Shown: one piece after another, positions 12,801 through 23,123 of the stretch
Position numbering within the stretch: position 1 is the stretch's first letter
Layout: every line of letters begins with the position of its first letter
Assembly (NCBI RefSeq): GCF_000801105.2
Contig: NC_079514.1
Span: forward strand, 51,381,372-51,445,371
Source: Raphanus sativus
Lineage: Eukaryota > Streptophyta > Magnoliopsida > Brassicales > Brassicaceae
DNA length: 64,000 nt
Direction: 5' to 3'
Program-made: the position numbers and the translations under genes
The notes under the pieces: generated by a model
What the model was told of the DNA's origin: nothing
Seen by the model: only the letters and a program-made list of their open reading frames with translations
Databases searched by the model: none

Positions 12801-13320
12801 GAATACAGAAGAATCAGGTTTTGCGGACATCTGTTGCTGATTTACCGCTTAGACTGGGAAGGTGGTGTTTTACGGATGGATCTTAAAAATCGGAGGATAC
12901 TTTTTCAGGTCAGGGATGGTACAGTACTTTAAAAGGATTTAAAGGTTTACTGGGAGCTAGAAATACAAGGGCAAGTCAATCACCCTTACATACGGAGATA
13001 GAGGCCCTTATATGGGTAATGGAATGTATGAGGAATTTACGACAATATAATGTTACTTTTGCAACGGATTGTTCTTAATTGGTGAAGATGGTTTCGGAAC
13101 CAGAGGAATGGCCGGCTTTTGCAAGCTACTTAGAGGATATCAGAAGTCTCAAGAGAAGTTTTCACAGCTCGGAGATTATCCATATATCAAGGACACAAAA
13201 AAAAAGGCGGATAACTTAGCACGTGGTGTGAGGCAACAGACGTCGTTTACTGTCCATATGGATACAGAGCTACCAGTTTGGTTTACAGAGTCTACATGAG
13301 TCTGTAATATGGTCGACAAA
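9846..13320 (+). mobile_element. 5'-truncated L1-type LINE, degenerate
   Basis: Reading starts inside the apurinic-like endonuclease at its last motif (GSDHRPI, from 9878). It continues through reverse transcriptase (APGPDGM, LRPISLCN, the core FADD motif at about 11277-11288), a zinc-binding zf-RVT region (12362-12560, CCPPKMKHFLW-like then HVFFEC) and a C-terminal RNase H (12870-13299). The frame is broken by stops TAG at 10934, TGA at 10991, TAA at 12884 and TAA at 13076, and by an indel in the A9 run near 13195. The 3' end is an A-rich tail at 13318-13329. It interrupts the upstream region of fragment B: 9766-9845 matches the reverse of 5760-5835, and 13320 onward continues it. ORF1 and most of the endonuclease are missing, so it is immobile. 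Confidence 0.85.
9878..12886 (+). pseudogene. LINE ORF2 remnant: endonuclease end, reverse transcriptase, zf-RVT
   Basis: One reading frame runs from the endonuclease SDH motif to the start of RNase H, interrupted by two nonsense codons 57 nt apart (10934-10936 and 10991-10993). The second replaces the Trp expected after KAYDRVE. Two open parts remain, of 352 and 621 residues. The RT catalytic FADD is present. A normal plant L1 ORF2 protein is about 1200-1400 residues, so roughly the first 200-250 are lost by 5' truncation. Further stops follow within RNase H. Not functional. Confidence 0.85.
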
Positions 13321-13463
13321 AAAAAAAATATTCTCTTTCGGTTTCCATTTACAAAAATAAAGAAAGAACAGTTTAAAAGAAAAAAATAAACTCCATGTTT
13401 ACGCTTACTTGCAAAATACTCCCAAAGGTCACACGACCAACACTCATGACTCATACAGCTACA

Positions 13464-13546
13464 ATGGAGTCGTCACGGTGACCGCATTGACCAATTCGAC
13501 CCACTGTGGCTGTGAGACCTTAGGACCCTCCGCTGGTTCATGATGG
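13464..13546 (+). pseudogene. Histidine-phosphatase exon-1 fragment B (F type), dead
   Basis: Starts ATGGAGTC then GTCACGGTGA, so the same deletion as in A and G has removed the RHG-coding region, and the original frame meets TGA as the sixth codon. Homology to exon 1 ends at about 13546 (TTCATGATGG), where DNA shared with the 5' flank of gene D (21279 onward) begins. Upstream sequence 13330-13463 is the F-type leader (ACTTGCAAAATACTCCCAAA). Fragment B sits 1.6 kb upstream of gene C, just as G sits upstream of E. Confidence 0.75.
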
Positions 13547-13626
13547 AGAATGCAGATTATGAATTAACGATTTATTTATTTAATCGGTTCATTTTCGGTG
13601 GTTTCTATGAATGCTGGATTATATAT

Positions 13627-14153
13627 AGTAGAATTTCTATAAATTAATACTCGATAAATTAATAATATCTACAAATTAATAAATTTTGCATGTCTCAATT
13701 TAGGCTGGCCCAAAATTTGACATAAATTGATAAAAGATAATATTATTATAAAATCTATGTAAGTCTATAATCCCATTAAAATTATAAATTAATAATTTAT
13801 ATGTATGCATATTTTATATAAGTAAGAACCTGTTATTATATTATTTATTATATATTAACAATGAAGTTATTTTTATATTTTTTTAACACTTAATATATTT
13901 TGATGAGATTTAGTAATATTATTATCTAAAACCACATTTAAGTTTGCAATATATATTATATATACCAAATAATATAAATGACAAATTAAAAAATAACTAT
14001 TAATGTCTATACACTAAAATTAAATATTTTTTATATTAGAATAAATATATCTTAAAATAAGAAATCTAAATAATTTTTTTTTGTAAATTAATATCTCTAT
14101 AAATTAATAAAATTTTAAAATTTCAACATTATTAATTTATAAAAGTTTTTCTG
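13627..14153. mobile_element. Emigrant-like MITE, about 527 bp, upstream of gene C
   Basis: The ends resemble the CAGTAAAACCTCTATAAATT-type terminus of the Arabidopsis MITE Emigrant: left GTAGAATTTCTATAAATTAA, right (reversed) CAGAAAAACTTTTATAAATT, near a TA target. The same site upstream of gene D (21350-21372) has no insertion. The inverted partner segment has the element at 34207-34742, so it was inserted before the C/E duplication. Confidence 0.7.
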
Positions 14154-14458
14154 TGAATGTAAACTTCGTAGTACTTACAAAAAAAATCTGTAATAATTTC
14201 AGTGATTTCTAAAACAAAATACTAATTAATGTGCAATAACAACGTCCGACGTACTCCAAACTCTAAAGGTCACACCATGGCCAACAATCAGAGCAACCGT
14301 TTTAATCGGTTCATGCTTGTACTTTCTTATAGTGTTGGATTATATTAGTGTAAAATTCGTAGTCATTTCAATTAGTCATGCAAAAACAATAGAGACAATA
14401 ACTTATTGTTTAATAAGTTAATGAGTTGTTCTTGAGTTCATCACCTATATTGAACCAA

Positions 14459-14999
14459 TACAATTTCGTTATTTCATATTCAATATATTTTAATAATTTA
14501 AAAAGAAATAGAATATTGTTAATTTATATTATATTTTTAAAATAAAAATGTAAGTTAAATAAAATAATAGTAATTACAAAAAACTAAATATTTTTAATAC
14601 TGTCAATAAAACACTAAACCTTAAATTTTAGGTAAATCTTAAACCCTTGGATAAATCATAAATCTTAGAGTTTATGATTATCCAAGGGTTTAGGGTTTAT
14701 CCAAAGATGTAGAATTTATAATTTAAAGTTTAGGGTTTAATTTTTTGCTGACTGTGTTAAAAATATTTTTTAATTTTAAAGTATTTAGGATTTAATCAAG
14801 GGTTTACCCAAAGATTTAAGGTTTATGATTTACGGTTTATGGTTTAGTGTTTTGGTGACAAAATTAAAAATAAATTATTTTTTTGCAATTACAATTATTT
14901 TTATTTATTTTTATTTTTTGATTTCAAAAATTTAATATAACTTAACAATATTTTATTTCATTTTTTTAAAATATTGAATATTAAATAACAAAATTTTAT
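14459..14999. mobile_element. Fold-back repeat with telomere-like TTTAGGGTTTA motifs, copy 1
   Basis: The ends form imperfect inverted repeats around TTTTGTTATTTNATATTCAA. The left half carries ACACTAAACCTTAAA-like strings and the right half their complement (TTTAGGGTTTA, TTTATGGTTTAGTG), so the whole unit can fold on itself. Copies 2 and 3 are at 17452-18358 and 18548-19068. It is absent from the matching place upstream of gene E (about 33960), so it entered after the C/E duplication. Confidence 0.55.
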
Positions 15000-15040
15000 T
15001 GGAATACGACAATGTACTATGATGCTCTTCCATGCAATTT

Positions 15041-15096
15041 CCTATTGTGGAATGAACTTTATTACACTCCTATTGTGGAATGAACATTATTACACC
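15041..15096. repeat. Tandem repeat upstream of gene C
   Basis: Two copies of CCTATTGTGGAATGAAC followed by WTTATTACAC lie in tandem. The corresponding promoters of D, E, H and J carry this block once. Confidence 0.7.
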
Positions 15097-15118
15097 AAAA
15101 GCAAAAGATCGTTGCATG

Positions 15119-15126
15119 TATAAATA
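15119..15126 (+). promoter_or_regulatory. TATA box of gene C
   Basis: TATAAATA lies 41 nt before the ATG, inside GCATGTATAAATACATCC, a block kept in the D, E, H and J promoters. The short distance implies a very short 5' leader. Confidence 0.65.
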
Positions 15127-15167
15127 CATCCAATTGCTACTGCCAAAAACCACAAAGAAAAAGAGCA

Positions 15168-16500
15168 ATGGAGTCTGCTAAAGCAAAAATCAATGGCCAC
15201 CAAAATGTCATTGTGATGCGTCACGGTGATCGAGCTGACAAACGCGAGCCACTTTGGGTTGTAAGTACCAGTGGCGGAACTAGTGTATTGGCATGTGGGT
15301 CAACTGACCCATGTGGATTTTAGAAAAATAAAAAATTTACTTGTATAATTCTCTTCAAACTAGATAAATATTGTAAATTTTAGCTAAATGACCCTCATAA
15401 TATCTGTTAATTTCAGAACTGACCCTCTTAAAAGATTTCTCTACCTCCGCCACTGAAGTTGTAACCGCCGTGAGACCGTGGGATCCTCCGCTCGTTCAGG
15501 ACGGTAAGGTTCAAGCCTTTCAAACCGGTCAAAGAATCCGATCTCAGGTTGGGTTTCCGATTCACCGAGTCATTGTTTCTCCTTTCCTCCGCTGCATACA
15601 GACTGCTGCTGAAGTCGTCGCCGCTCTCTCAGCTGTTGATCTCGATCACAACGCTGTGTCTTCTAAAGATGTGCCTTCCATCGAGAACTCTACGCTCAAG
15701 GTTAAACAATATCACTCTATATTCATTTGTTCACATGTATTAGAAAAATACATTAAATTACAGATGAATCATTTTTTTATTGTGTTCAAAAATATTTTTT
15801 ATCAAAGCATTTGTTTATGCCTTGTCTCCTCTGCTTCAGGTAGCTATTGAATTTGGATTGTGCGACACAGGGGCTATTAAGAAAGAGGTTGCTCCCAAAG
15901 ATGGGAAGTTTGATTTCAAGATTTCAGATCTACAAGCTATGTTTCCTGAGGGAACAGTTGACATTAATGTGGATATGGCTTGTAAAGAGGTGCTCTCTCA
16001 ACTAAATTTTCTTCTTCTTCATCTTCGTCTTCGTTTCTTTGAGTATAATCTCGATTATTGTGTTATTTTCCCTCGATTCTATGTTGGTTGTGTTTAGTTG
16101 CCACAATGGGAAGAATCTGTGGAAGACTTTAAAGAACGATATGTTAGTACATTGAAGGTTCTTGCAGACAAGTATCCTTCTGAAAATTTGTTATTAGTCA
16201 CTCATTGTAAGCAATAAAATTATTATATGGCTTTTAATTTTAACTCAAAACAACATTTCTCTAATCTTGAAACCGTTTTTTTTTTTGGGTTTTGGAAATC
16301 TTGCAGGGACTGGAGTAGGTACTATACTTTGCAAATACTTCAAAGATGCAACTAAGTACTTAGTAAATTATTGTGGTTCTGTTGAACTGAGAAGGCAGGT
16401 TTCCAAAAGTAATGAATCTGAGGAATTTGAAGTGATTACTAGTCATGGTGTAGCTTTCAAGGACAACAAAGTCCCAATCCATGGTCCTGTAATAACCTAA
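15168..16500 (+). pseudogene. Histidine-phosphatase-like gene C, exon 1 split by a MITE
   Basis: Exons: 15168-15260 and 15461-15700 (exon 1, interrupted), 15840-15989, 16098-16206, 16307-16500. Without the insertion the frame would be complete (261 residues): RHG at 18-20, SPFLRC with the second Arg, and THW at the second histidine. The 200-nt insertion within exon 1 shifts the frame. Exon 2 lacks three codons present in the sister copy E. The insertion brings its own GTAAGT (15261) and TTTCAG (15411-15416), but joining these reads AAC TGA at once, and acceptors at 15434 or 15458 are out of frame or give a stop. The product is probably truncated or absent. The inverted sister gene E is intact. 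Confidence 0.8.
15265..15457. mobile_element. hAT-like MITE inside exon 1 of gene C
   Basis: GTTGTAA is repeated at 15258-15264 and 15458-15464. Just inside, CAGTGGCGGA (15269-15278) faces its exact complement TCCGCCACTG (15446-15455), the ends seen in plant hAT-type MITEs. Removing one GTTGTAA copy and the insert restores the open frame (TGG GTT GTA ACC). The gap between the TSD and the TIR is uneven (4 and 2 nt), so the exact edges are uncertain. Confidence 0.7.
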
Positions 16501-16862
16501 TCTTCGATTTAGCCAGTTTTGTATATGAATATTTGGTTTCACAGGTTTGATTCAATAAAATAACATTATGTAAACACGTAAAAAAGCAAACACATGAAAG
16601 GGTTTTATTTGTATTGTATTTGTATTTGTATTTGTATTTGTATTGTGTAAGCAGTAAGCACGAGCATTGTCATTAGACAAGAAACATGTAATCTAATGGT
16701 ATACATATATGTCCATCCGTCTTTTAATAAATTTCCACATTTCAAATCACGTCCATGTTTATACAACTCTTGGAAGAGATTTTTTTTTTGTGGGAAACGT
16801 GATATTTTAGCATAGCTGCGACTTGTACGTATCTCTACATATAAATTAGTAGTATTCTCCAT
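16501..16862. repeat. 3' flank of gene C, shared with E, H and J
   Basis: Contains a TTTGTA pentamer-like run (16608-16650) and blocks found reversed downstream of E (about 32360-32660), H and J. Homology to the E flank ends near 16862, which marks the edge of the inverted duplication. Confidence 0.55.
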
Positions 16863-16999
16863 TATAGAAAAATACCTTAGGATAGATAGTCTTAAAAAAT
16901 ATTTATACAAATATAGTCTATAAAGATTAAAATGACCAAAATATTTCATTAAAGAATAAATATACATATATATTCTTAAAATTAACTAATATTATACTT

Positions 17000-17430
17000 C
17001 CAAAAGTCACACGACCAACACTCATCAGAGCAACAATCTGCTAATTCCAATACCACAGATGGATACCAAAACATCTTGATGATGCGGTGATCGCATTGAC
17101 CAAGTCGACCCACTCTGGCTCAACACAGCTGCGAGACCTTGGGACCCTCCGGTCGTTCACAACGTATGGTTCGCGCGTTTTGAACTGGTCAACGGATTCG
17201 ACCTCAGATACAATTTCTTATCCACAGGGTCTTTGTCTCTCCCTTCTTCCGCTGCGTCCAGACTGCTTCAGAAGTGGTCAACGCTCTCTCCGCCATCAAT
17301 CTTGACCATAACGCTATTCTTCTAAAGACGTCCTCTCCATCGAAAAATCCAAGCTCGAGGTCAGTATTAGATTATCTTAGGTATATATATATATATGTGT
17401 GTGTTGAACTATAAGTAGATTGTAACATTT
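17000..17430 (+). pseudogene. Histidine-phosphatase exon-1 fragment L (F type), dead
   Basis: Matches gene F from just upstream of the start, through exon 1 (donor CTCGAG|GTCAG at 17359/17360), into intron 1 (ATAAGTAGATTGTAACATT). The start codon is lost by an 8-nt deletion (CAACAAT|CTGCT). Five bases are missing at the RHG codons (ATGATGCGGTGATCG where F has ATGATGCGTCACGGTGACCG), so catalytic His and Gly are gone. Later frameshifts occur at about 17163 and 17313. Intron 1 is cut by fold-back repeat copy 2. These lesions differ from those in A, B and G. Confidence 0.8.
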
Positions 17431-17451
17431 GAGTTTTTTTTTGGGTTTACC

Positions 17452-18358
17452 GTCAATAGTATTTTGTTATTTTATATAAATATTTATTAAAAAAATATTT
17501 ACCCTTTTACATTATATTTTAAAAATAAAAAGATAAAAATAAATAAAAAATAATAATAATTGCCAATTTGTTTTTAAAATATTATTAACAGTGTCACGAG
17601 AACACTAAATCCTAAATCTAAAACACTAAACATAAATTCTAAACCTTTGAGTAAACCCTAAATCTTTGGATAAATTTTAAATCCTAAATCATAAACACTA
17701 AACATATTAAATTTTAAAATTACTAATCTCTTAATCTTAGACCCTAATCCCTTGGATAGATCCTAAACTCTAAATCTTAAGCTCTAAACTCTTGGATAAA
17801 ATCCAAAACCATAAACACCGAACACTAAATCTAAAAAACGCTAACTCTGAATCCTAAACTCTAAACCTGTAATTTCTAATACTTTTAACGCTGTCAGCAA
17901 AACACTAAACCCTGAATCCTAAGCACTAATTCTTAAACACTATAAAATTTTTGGGTAAACCATAAACCGTAGGATTTAAGATTTATCTAAGGATTTAGAG
18001 TTTAGGATTAAGGATTTAATATTTTTAAAATTTAGAGTTTAGTGTTTATGATTTAGGGTTTAGAATTTATCCAAGTGTTTAGGGTTTTCCCAAGGGTTTA
18101 GGGTTTAGTGTTTAGGATTTACCGTTTTGAATTTAAGATTTAGTGTTTTGTTGACGGCTTTAGAAATATTTCTTTTTAAAAGATTTTGGCATCTACTACT
18201 ATTTTTTTTATTTAAAAACAATATTTTTTAAAAAAATATTTTGGCAAATACTACTACTATTTTATAAAGATGTTTTAAAAGATTTTGGCAACAACTACTT
18301 GACGAATATTTCATTTTATTTTTCAAAATGTATTGAATATAAAATAACAAAACCCTAT
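17452..18358. mobile_element. Fold-back repeat, copy 2 (about 0.9 kb)
   Basis: The left arm has CACTAAATCCTAAATCTAAA-like strings; the right arm has TTTAGGGTTTAGTGTTTAGG-like strings. The ends are AATAGTATTTTGTTATTTTA and, reversed, AATAGGGTTTTGTTATTTTA. It sits within intron 1 of fragment L. The telomere-like AAACCCTA units are degenerate and inverted, so this is not a telomere remnant. Confidence 0.55.
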
Positions 18359-18547
18359 TAATTGGTGAACCTACAAATTCACCCTATAGGGTGAATCCAA
18401 AAAAAAACTCTTTCGAGTCTAACAACAGTGTTTATATATTATTTTTTTGTCACACAACAACAGTGTTTATATATATGTTTATTACCTGCCTCTATGTATT
18501 TTTCGTTTTCATCTATGCATTTATTTGGGAGTTGTTCTTGTATTCAC

Positions 18548-19068
18548 AACCAATAGTATTTTGTTATTTCATATTCAATATTTTTTTTTTAAAAATATTG
18601 TTAAATTATATTATGATTTTAAAATAAAAAAATAAAAAATAGTAGTAGTTTCAAGGAATAAAAGTTTTAAAAATATATTTTTAACGCCCTCAGCAAAACA
18701 CTAAACCCTAAATACAAAACACTAAATTTTAAACACTAAACTCTAAACCATAAACCAAGGATTAGGGGTCAGGATTAATGATGTATTGTTTTTAAAATTT
18801 AGTGTTTAGTGTTTTTGATTTAAAGATTATGATTTATTCAAGGGTTTAGAATTTATCCAAGGGTCTATAGGGTTTACCCAAAGATTTAGGGCATAAGATT
18901 TTTGGTTTAGGGTTTAGTATTTTGGTGGCAGCGTTAAAAATATTTAAAAAAATCATTTTTTGCAACTAAAACTCTTTTTATTTATTTTTACCTTTTTATT
19001 TTAAAAAAACATAATATAATTTGATGATATTTTTCTCTCTTTTAATATTGAATATAAATAACAAAATA
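18548..19068. mobile_element. Fold-back repeat, copy 3
   Basis: Same family as 14459-14999 and 17452-18358. Begins CAACCAATAGTATTTTGTTA and ends with ATATAAATAACAAAATAATA. The complementary arms include CACTAAACCCTAAAT and TTTAGGGTTTAGTATTTTGG. Confidence 0.55.
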
Positions 19069-21093
19069 ATATTAGTTAATGAACCTAGAGGTTAACTTTA
19101 ATAGGTGAACCAAAAATAACTGTTTATTTGGACTATCTAATAGCATGTCACATCTTTTTTTAGCAGGTCACATCTCATTAGAATCTAAGATTTTACGGAT
19201 GACTAGGATTTGTCCCGCCCAACGGACGTGCAATTAACTGAAAAAATATTTATATATATATACATATATTTGGACAAAATAGTTACGTATCTAAATATAT
19301 CATCATTTTAATGAGTACTTTAAAATGTTTAGCTTATTTTCTTATTTTAAATAAAAATGATATTAATATTCACCGTGCATGTTTTGTTATTCTTCTTAAA
19401 AGTTATGTTTATCTTTCTATTGGAAAATGTTCATCAATATATTATAGTTTCATATGTTTTTAGTGTTTACTCTACTTTAGTTATGGTAGTTATGATAGTA
19501 AGTAGAATGTAGATTTTGGTATAAAACATAGATTACATTTTTCGTTCTTATACGTTTTTTTCTTGAATACATTAATAATTTATTTTCCAATGTGCAAGTA
19601 GAATACATACCAACTTGAGCAGTTCAAATACCTTCAAATTACAATTGTAATACAAAAATCCAATTAAATATGTAACTAAAATACTTAAACTTACAATTAT
19701 ATATTTGAATATTATTTTTTTTGGATAATTCTGTTATTTTGGTTGAATTGCTACTTGGTATATCTACATCTTGTTTTATGTAGCTTATCATTTGTTTTTT
19801 TTTTTGGTTGAAAACTTGAAATGTTAGTAGAAGCTGTGAATTTTTTACTTGCATTAATGAGTTTTTACGCTATGGACGGAATATTAGTTTTTTATGAAAA
19901 AGTTGTCAACATTATTTATAACATTAATGTTTATATTGTTAATCAATTGTGCAGTTTCTTATTATAGATAAGCTATTGTTCTTTTTTTGGTCAGTAGTAC
20001 TCGGCTTACGAATATGGTAGTCTTAGAGACGGGAAACTATGTTATGGACAATGTGTTTTTACCTTTGTAGTTGAGCTATATTGATAAGTTACTTGTGTTT
20101 TTTTTGTATTTGGTTAATTTTATTTTTTCTTTTATATATGTTCATTAAATATTTTATTCTTTAAATACTAATTATGATTTAATATATCAGTTTTAGATTG
20201 TATTGCTCAAAGTATACATATATATTATTCTTGAAAAAAGATTGCAATGTAACGAATAAATTCTTTAGGGAGGACTTTAAGAGTTATGGATAGATCGTTT
20301 TGGTTGTTTACTGTAGTTATATGTTCGTCAAGGAGGAGAATGTTCGGAGTAGGTGTGAGGCATCCATCGACTGTGTTTTGTGTGTTGTGCTTGAAAAAGA
20401 AAGTGAAAGTGAAGACTGATTCACTGAAAGTAATACATCTCATGGAAAAACCTTACCAATCATTTTACACCCATTCATGCGACAAATATTGAATCAAAAG
20501 TCAAATTCTTATTGCTTTGCATTTGTGTCAAATTCTTATTGCTTTGCATTTGTATAGACTGTCGTTTGCAAATTGGCAATGTATTACTTGCATAATTTTA
20601 TTATTGTTTGTTTCATTAGACGTTAATATAATTCTACTCGAAAATCAGAGAAATACATGATCATTTTTACTCTCAAATATTTTCCTCCAACTCATGGTCC
20701 ATATTTTGATACCACAGATTCTTCCTAATACAACAATTGATGGGTTGATCATCACAAAGAAATCAGACCTATTGGGTTTCTAAACACCCATGTATTACAA
20801 TGAGATGAAACCTACTCAAAATGTCTATCTTAAGAACCGTCATGGCACCAAATCCACATATCTGTACAAAAGACTAAACTCTGACTCTCTGAGCTATTAG
20901 TTTACTTATTTATGTACACAACAATTAGAATAAACAGTAACTTTTTTACTTGGAAGGCTAAGAAGAGATGATCTCTGGTCTATTGATATGCAATGTTTCT
21001 TCTATAAATTATCCACATAGTCTGTTATTCTGTTACCATCTGCACCAACCTATAGAAGACAGGAAAAAACAAATTTTTTGGCATCATAATATA
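19069..21093. other. Intergenic DNA without supported gene
   Basis: A minus-strand Helitron-like 3' end (complement of CTAG at about 19193, next to a GGGCGGGAC block) lies at 19192-19225, without a clear hairpin. A 34-bp direct repeat (containing TCAAATTCTTATTGCTTTGC) is at 20502-20555. Short open frames at 20225-20492 overlap on both strands and show no family signature. The interval 20640-21093 has moderate composition like an untranslated region, but no open frame. Confidence 0.35.
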
Positions 21094-21193
21094 NNNNNNN
21101 NNNNNNNNNNNNNNNNNNNNNNNNNNNNNNNNNNNNNNNNNNNNNNNNNNNNNNNNNNNNNNNNNNNNNNNNNNNNNNNNNNNNNNNNNNNNN
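21094..21193. other. Assembly gap (100 N)
   Basis: Run of 100 undetermined bases upstream of gene D; true size unknown. An F-type fragment like B or G might be hidden here. Confidence 0.99.
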
Positions 21194-21679
21194 CTTTTGT
21201 GCAACTGATTTTACAGTATGCTATTATTTAACTTTATATATTGTAGAAAGTTAAACGATGTACTAGTTAACCAAAAATGGAGAATGCAGATTATGAATTC
21301 ACGATTTATTTATTTAATCGGTTCATTCTAGGTGGTTTCTATGAATGCTGGATTATATATATGTAAACTTCGTAGAAATTTCAATGATTTCTAAAACTAA
21401 ATAATGTGCAATGATAACCTCTGACGTACTCCAAACTCCAAAGGTTACACCACGGCCAACAATCAGAAAAACAATAAAATCTCTGTTAATTCGAATACCG
21501 TTTTAATCGGTTCATGCTTGGTACTTTCTTATAGTGTTGGATTGTATTAATGTAAACTTCGTAGTCATTTCAATAAGTCATGCATAAACAATAAACTTAT
21601 TGTGTAATGATGCCTTCCATGCAATTTCCTATATTGTGGAATAAACTTTATTACACCAAAAGCAAAAGATCGTTGCATG

Positions 21680-21687
21680 TATAAATA
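21680..21687 (+). promoter_or_regulatory. TATA box of gene D
   Basis: TATAAATA within GCATGTATAAATACATCC, 42 nt before the ATG at 21730. The same block occurs in the C, E, H and J promoters. Confidence 0.65.
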
Positions 21688-21729
21688 CATCCAATAGCTA
21701 GTGCCAAGAACCACAGAGAAAAAAGAGCA

Positions 21730-23123
21730 ATGGAGTCTGCTAAAGCAAACACCAATGGCCACCAAAATGTCATTGTGATGCGTCACGGGGATCGAGCCGA
21801 CTATTGTGAGCCACTTTGGGATTTAACCGCCGTGAGACCGTGGGATCCTCCCCTCGTTCACGACGGTAAGGTTCGAGCCTTTCAAACCGGTCAAAGAATC
21901 CGATCCCAGGTTGGGTTTCCGATTCACCGAGTCATTGTTTCTCCTTTCCTCCGCTGCATCCAGACTGCTGCTGAAGTGGCCGCTGCTCTCTCAGCCGTCA
22001 ATCTCGATGACAACGCTATGTCTTCTAAAGATGTGCCTTCCATCGATAACTCTAAGCTCAAGGTTAGACAATAACACTTTATATTCATTTGTTCACACGT
22101 ATTAGAAAAACACATTAAATTTATATTAATACATATTTTTATATGATTACTAATTTGTAACAAAATTAAATTAATAATAATTTAATGAGCTTAGCAAGTT
22201 ATTATTTTTGAGATTTATAATTTATTATTATAAATTAATATAAATGCTATAAAAACATATATTATGAAACAATTTTGTTTCTAAAACATATATTTTTGTG
22301 GAAAAAACGTACCTGGTAATTTTTTACTTTTTACTAATGTTGGCTATGTATCATAATATATACTTCTATTTTTTACCACATAAATCAAAACCCAATATGT
22401 GATCATTTTTATTGAAGCATTTGCTTTAAGCATTATCTCCTCTGCTTCAGTTAGCTATTGAATTTGGGTTGTGCGAGATACTGAGCACAGTGGCTATCAA
22501 GAGTGAGGTTGCTCCCAAAGATGGGAAGTTTGATTTCAAGATTTCAGATCTACAAGATATGTTTCCCGAGGGAACAGTTGACATTAATGTGGATATGGCT
22601 TGTAAAGAGGTGCTCTCTCTCTACGACATTTTTTGGAAGATTCCTTCTTCATCTTCTTCTTCATTTCTTTGAGTATAATCTTGATATTATATATTTTTCC
22701 TCGATTCCATGTTGGTTGTCTTTAGTTGCCACAATGGGGAGAATCTGTGGAAGGCTTTAAAGAAAGACATGTTAATACATTGAAAGTTCTTGCAGACAAG
22801 TATCCTTCCGAAAATTTGTTATTAGTCACTCATTGTAAGTAATAAAAATTATATAAGGCTTTTAGTTTTAACTCAAACACAACATTTCTCTAATCTTGAA
22901 ACCCTTTTTCGGTTTTGGAAATCTTACAGGGGGAGGAGTAGGTAGTATACTTTACAAATACTTCAAAGATGCAACTAAGTACTTCGTAGATTACTGTGGT
23001 TTTATTGAACTAAGAAGGCAGGTTTCGAAAAATAATGAAACTGAGGAATTCGAGGTGGTTAATAGTCATGGTGTAGCTTTTAGGGAAAACAAAGTCCCAA
23101 TCCATGGACCTGTTATAACCTAA
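21730..23123 (+). CDS. Histidine-phosphatase (phosphoglycerate-mutase-like) protein D
   Basis: Exons 21730-22062, 22451-22609, 22726-22834 and 22930-23123, all GT-AG, give 264 residues. RHG at 18-20 holds the phospho-accepting His19; Arg75 in SPFLRCIQTA is the second phosphate-binding Arg; His200 in LLLVTH is the second catalytic His. The next residue is Trp201, where most family members have Gly. The family removes phosphate groups from small molecules or proteins; the substrate of these plant copies is unknown to me. No signal peptide or membrane segment, so likely cytosolic. Short for the family but complete. Its promoter lacks the Emigrant-like insertion of C and E, so it keeps the older state. 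I recall a small cluster of such genes at At3g60415-At3g60450. Confidence 0.85.

Noticed and set aside
16605..16967. 120-residue minus-strand ORF with an IQIQIQ end
   Set aside because: Translation of a simple TTTGTA repeat and the 3' flank of gene C; not open in the E, H or J flanks.
17560..18920. Degenerate AAACCCTAA strings as an interstitial telomere
   Set aside because: Units are not tandem heptamers, occur in inverted halves and recur with fixed ends in three copies, so they belong to a fold-back repeat.
20225..20492. Overlapping ORFs on both strands, one with an LLLDE string that recalls an ABC-transporter Walker B
   Set aside because: No Walker A, no signature motif and no other domain sequence nearby. 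The string alone is likely chance.
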